Shown here piece by piece: positions 59,461 through 64,000 of a stretch of 64,000 nucleotides of DNA. This DNA is from Corallium rubrum (Eukaryota; Cnidaria; Anthozoa; Scleralcyonacea; Coralliidae). The position numbers and the translations under genes were made by a program. How positions within the stretch are numbered: position 1 is the stretch's first letter; each line of letters begins with the position of its first letter. The notes beneath the pieces were generated by a model. That model was not told the origin of the DNA. It saw only the letters and a program-made list of their open reading frames with translations, and searched no databases. The stretch lies in assembly GCA_964035015.1 (NCBI GenBank), contig OZ036005.1:5278747-5342746 (forward strand), in the 5' to 3' direction.

Positions 59461-61059
59461 CAAATATGTCAAGTGTCCACAAATCGTCACTCCACACTGG
59501 CCAGTGCCGTACTTTCATGCAGATCAAGTTAAAAGTTTTGATCAAGTTTTTCATTTAGCTTAAATTAAAATATAACATGTAAGTTTCAGGATATTTCTGT
59601 AAAATATTTCCCCAAAATTTCCCAAAACTTCCCTACATTTTTGCGCACTATATCCATTCGAAAATGCCCCCCCCCCCCCTTCCCAACGTTTTATACACCG
59701 CTGTATATGAGAGCGCGTTTCTGCAATCTAGACGTAATTGTTAGACCAAAACTGTTCTATAGACTCCGTTTATTCATATTGCATGCCTACTGGAGATTTT
59801 AAATCCGTGATCAGTCGTCGCTGCATGCTTTTGTCTGTGCTTGGTGTTAATTACTTCTTATTTGTATGTGTGTACTTGTCGACAAACCTTTGAAAATGAA
59901 TAAAAAAGAGCTTCTCTAAATGAACTTCATTCTACGCTAAAAGCAAAACCACTATTTGTATACACAAGAACTCACCACAACTAAACTGTGTTTTTAGATG
60001 AAAAGCTGCGTTTCATCAACTCTGCGCGTTTCCATTCAGCTCGCTAACACAAACACAGTGTCATCTATCATACCCATTAAAGCAAACATAGAAGCTGCAA
60101 ATACTTCTTCTTTTGTTAAAGACAATCCACTTAATCTAGAATATGCTAAATTATGTCACATTGTGTCACTAAATTATGAGACATCCTGAAAAATATTCAT
60201 GCTATACCGATAAACAAAGTAGACACAGTACAAGCTCAGAACATAAAGATTTAATTTCTTTCTTATAAAGCTATACATGAAGATAAGAGGGATTTAGAAG
60301 GGAGTACATATGCACATGCATGAACTCCATTAGTATTTATTTTATGTATTATATTCAGTTTTATTTCGGAGAATATATTCTTTATCGTCTGGCACTTCTT
60401 CCCTAGAATAAACTGTCTAATTTTAGACCTGAAAATTAATTACAAAGCATTACTACACACAAGAAAGAGTAGTAATAAGATCGTTTTTAGCTCCAGATAC
60501 GAAACGCCCAAAACAGAATGAAATATATTGGCGCGTTTACAATAGAATATAGGTGCTATAAATACAATTTCCTTCATGCGTGCATCTATCTGATTTCATA
60601 TAAGTTCTGCATCTACGTTGTTATTTCAGTTTTACGTACCAAACATTAGAATGATCGAGAACACGCTAAAACGAAAACAAGGATATATCTCAAAGATCAT
60701 AATTTCGGCTTAAATTTCTCTGACAGGTATATTATGCAGACCAAAAAAGTTGTAGATCTCGTATAGATTTACATCTCAAATAATCTCGGTTGAATTACTG
60801 AGAAGTATATACGTATATATTATGCAGACCAATGCATGACAATTGCATGTGAAGTTGTAGATCTCGTATACATTTACCTCTCAAATAATCTCGGTTGAAT
60901 TGCTGACAAGTATAATACGTGTATATTATGCAAACCAAAGCATGACAATTGTGAAGTTGTAGATCTCGTATACATTTACATCTCAAAAAAAGGTTTTCTT
61001 CTAATAAGAATTTAGAAGTATTAAGAATTTAGAATTATATCTATGTAAATGATAAACAA

Positions 61060-64000
61060 AGTGCAGTTGAACAAAAAGAAGAGATTGAAAAAGTTTGTGA
61101 TACTAATGCAAACTTTTTACGACAAAATTTATTGACATACCGTGGTGTATGTATTCAGACTTAATCTTGTACTTTATTCTCCCCAATAAAAGGTTTTCTT
61201 CTAACAATTTAAACTTTTTTACGACAAAATCTACTGAATCCTAATAAATCCTGAAGACAGTTATCTGTTATCTACTTTTCAAGTCAAACTGAATAAATCT
61301 CCTTCCAAACTCACAGCAACATGTACAAATGCAAATTAATAAGACACTTGGCTTTGTCAACATCAACTTCTGGAGCTGAAGGAAAAATTAAAACTAGCTT
61401 AATCTTGTACTTTTGTACCTTAATCGGCAAAAAATATTTTCTTCTAAAAATTTAAAACAACAGTTAGGCAAAAACAAAAATGGGCACAAGTTTGTATTGC
61501 AGTACCGTACTTTTTTAAGAAAATCTAGTGGAATCCTACTCGAATATGAAGACAGTTCTCTAATCGTCTGACTGTCAGTTATGTACCTCTTAGTCAAAAT
61601 ATAAGATCTCTTATTCTCTTTGTGAACCTGAACCAACAAAGGCAAACAAGACATTTTGCTTTGTCAACATCAACTTCTGGAGCTGAAGCAAGCTACAATA
61701 CATACATGCTTCTCTTCTGATAAAAAGGCCAGGGTCATGCTATAGTTCTATATACCATAGGATCATGGGTTCCATATGCAAATGATCATTGCAAGATGTC
61801 ATTAGACATAATAAGTAAAACAAACTCAGCACAAGGTTTTATTTTTACATCTTGTTGTGTCCAAGGAAACTCTTAAAAAGAAGTATATAAATAAAACTTC
61901 CGACATTAATTATAATTCCTATTTTAACTCCAGTTTAGAAAACCTGACTTCTTTTCTATATACCCAGAACTAAACTGATCGCCTGGCGTTATATAGCCAG
62001 AATAATGGTCTGGGCTTATATGGGCAAAATAAAATCAGGAAACCACGGACGAGAAAGAGTCAATGAAAACATTTTAAACTTTTGGTCCGGGACCAGCGTC
62101 TCACAGCCAAAATATGAACGCCTGGCGTTAATCGAAAATCAAATAAATTATATAATAAAGAGCCATATACAAACTGAAAGACATATAATCAATAACTATA
62201 TAAGTTTTATTATAGCTATATTATGTGGGCATTGTCTGAGTTTGAGTTTATTCTTGCCCAGTGGGCAAGAATAAACTCAAACTCAGACAAGGACTTTCTC
62301 AAAATCTCTGAAAATTCACTGACATATTTGATTACAACGAATACAAGTAAACTCTCGTTAGTTTGGTATTTTTCGGGGCAAATGCTTCTTGCTCATATCT
62401 ATGAAAATCTTAAACAACCGTTGAACAAAAATAAGGAACTGCGCAAGTTTATACAGCATTAGCAGATTTTTATGACAAAATTTATTGTCAACCTAATTAG
62501 GAATAAAGACCACTTAATCTCGTACTTTTGATATTTCCCGCGATCCAAAAAAGAATTTTCTTCCAAAAATTTAAATCTTTCACGGAAAAAATCTAGTGAA
62601 TCCTAATGATCAATTCTGAAGACAGTTTTCCAATGCTTACTATTATCTACTTTACAAGTCAAACTGAATATATAGATCTTGCAAACTCAAACGACAACAA
62701 ATACGAATTAATAAGACACTTTGCTATGTCAACATTAACTTCTGAAGCTGAAGGAAATACAAAATTTAATTTCCGGTACTTTTGCACCTTAATTGGCAAT
62801 TCCATGCACAAAAAATATTTTCTTTTAAGAATTAAAAACAATATAGTTAAGCCAAAACGAAAGAGGAAACAATTTGTATTGCAGTACCATGTTTTTTACA
62901 AGAGTCTAGTGGAATCCCACTCAACTCTGAAGACATGCAGTTCCCTAATCGGCTGACTGCCAGCGACTTCTCAAAGTAAGAAGTACTTTGCGAGCTTAAA
63001 TTCAACAAAGACAAAAAAGACACTTGGCTTAGTCAGGCAACATCAACTTCTGGAGCTAAAGCAAGCTACAGTACATGCTTCCGTTATTATGAGAAAAAGG
63101 CTAGGGTCTTGCTATAGTTCCACCATGCGTGCATGAGTCCCATATACAAAATATCATTGCAAGATGTTGTTAGATATGATAAACTAAAATGGCACATGCA
63201 GAAAAAGCTCAGAAGAAGGCAACGAATTCAGTTTATATTTATCTTACCGTGTCGTAAGAGAGGAGTATATAAATAAACTTCCTCAGCATTAATTTTGTGT
63301 ATTCCTATTAATTTTAGAGAGATAGTTTATAGGATAAAATCGTCTGGCGTTAGCCAGAATAAAATACCAAAGATCGATTATTTGGACAGGAAAGAGTTAA
63401 ACTCCACTTTTAATAGAAAGCCTGAATTCTTTCTTGACTTGTACTTCCTTTCCACTTTGAACGTCCGGATCATTACATGGCGTTATGTAACCAGAAGAAA
63501 AAATGGTTTGGCCCAATGTGGCCAAAATAAAATCGTTAAAGATGCACGCACTACGGTCGAGAAAGAATCTGGTCCCCTTTTCCCAGTCAGACTATCATCG
63601 TTGCAGACGTTATCCGAAAGGCAATGTAATAAAACGGACTATATGCATATAGGAATAGAAAGACATAATTGATAAATATATAAGTTCTAGCATTATAGCT
63701 AATATATAAGCCAACATATTCAAACCCAGTACACAAGAACTTTCTTAATAATCATGCAGAATCCCTCAGAATTCACTGACAGGTAATTCAATCACAAAGA
63801 AGACACGTGAACTCAATCTTGTTACTAAATAATTAGTTTGGTATATTTGGGGGCCAGCAAATGCTTCTTGGTCATACCTCTAAAAATCTTAAACAATAAC
63901 CGTTGAACAAAAGAGAGGGACTCATGCACAAGTTTATACAGCAGTAGCAGATATTTTACAACAAAATTTATTGTCAACTTATAAAAAAAGACAACTTCAT
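61060..64000. repeat. Higher-order repeat block H3
   Basis: Markers at 61362, 61668, 62735 and 63043, with CTGGCGTTA at 61985 and 63345; same unit length as H1/H2 and continuing past the window. A local inverted repeat CTGAGTTTGAGTTTATTCTT / AAGAATAAACTCAAACTCAG at 62235-62285 is absent from the H1 copy at 52590-52616, where only one arm is present. Confidence 0.85.

Larger units (their letters stand above)
58208..64000. repeat. Segmental duplication, unit 2 (runs off the window)
   Basis: Matches 48508 to about 54.3 kb in order. It carries gene 3, the 100-bp tandem repeats (about 60735-60985), poly-C near 59667 and a higher-order block from about 61060. If it is as long as unit 1 it would end near 67.9 kb. 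Confidence 0.88.

Overview
This is AT-rich eukaryotic DNA with no bacterial features: spliced genes, poly-C and trinucleotide tracts, a tRNA-derived SINE, a CR1-type LINE and many short inverted-repeat DNA elements. The mix suggests a marine invertebrate. An anthozoan cnidarian (coral or sea anemone) is my best guess, from general resemblance of the repeat types and not from any diagnostic gene. Nearly the whole window is repeat-derived.

The only convincing host genes are three two-exon paralogues on the minus strand (34428-35132, 48793-49512, 58486-59202). Each encodes a secreted protein of 171-173 residues with a near-identical signal peptide, a charged N-terminal region, and a Cys-containing C-terminal half. 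I do not recognise the family. The second and third genes lie in two tandem ~9.7-kb segmental duplication units (48508-58207 and 58208 to beyond the window).

Layout. 43-2883 is an inverted copy of a complex ~1.36-kb higher-order repeat that also fills about 51.4-58.2 kb and 61.1-64.0 kb. 2.9-5.4 kb holds simple and tandem repeats. 5.4-9.9 kb is a long dispersed repeat (families R and E here) whose shorter paralogue lies at 42.5-44.8 kb; the left copy contains a 721-bp hAT-like insertion, and the paralogue keeps the empty site. 10.7-16.7 kb holds short inverted-repeat elements and decayed hAT-type coding sequence. 17.5-28.8 kb is a cluster of alternately oriented copies of family S, disrupted by several younger insertions, the largest being a 4.9-kb CR1-like LINE (19281-24186) with recognisable but broken ORF1 and ORF2. 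31066-34044 is a TTAA-flanked element of unknown coding content. 35.5-48.2 kb holds a BEL/Pao remnant, foldback elements, minisatellites, a SINE with a perfect 15-bp target duplication, a TA-flanked mariner-like MITE and palindrome-headed elements.

The duplicated secreted-protein genes, embedded in an unrecognised higher-order repeat, and the large number of nested insertions with readable empty sites are the most informative aspects. All family assignments come from motifs read by eye; no database search was possible.
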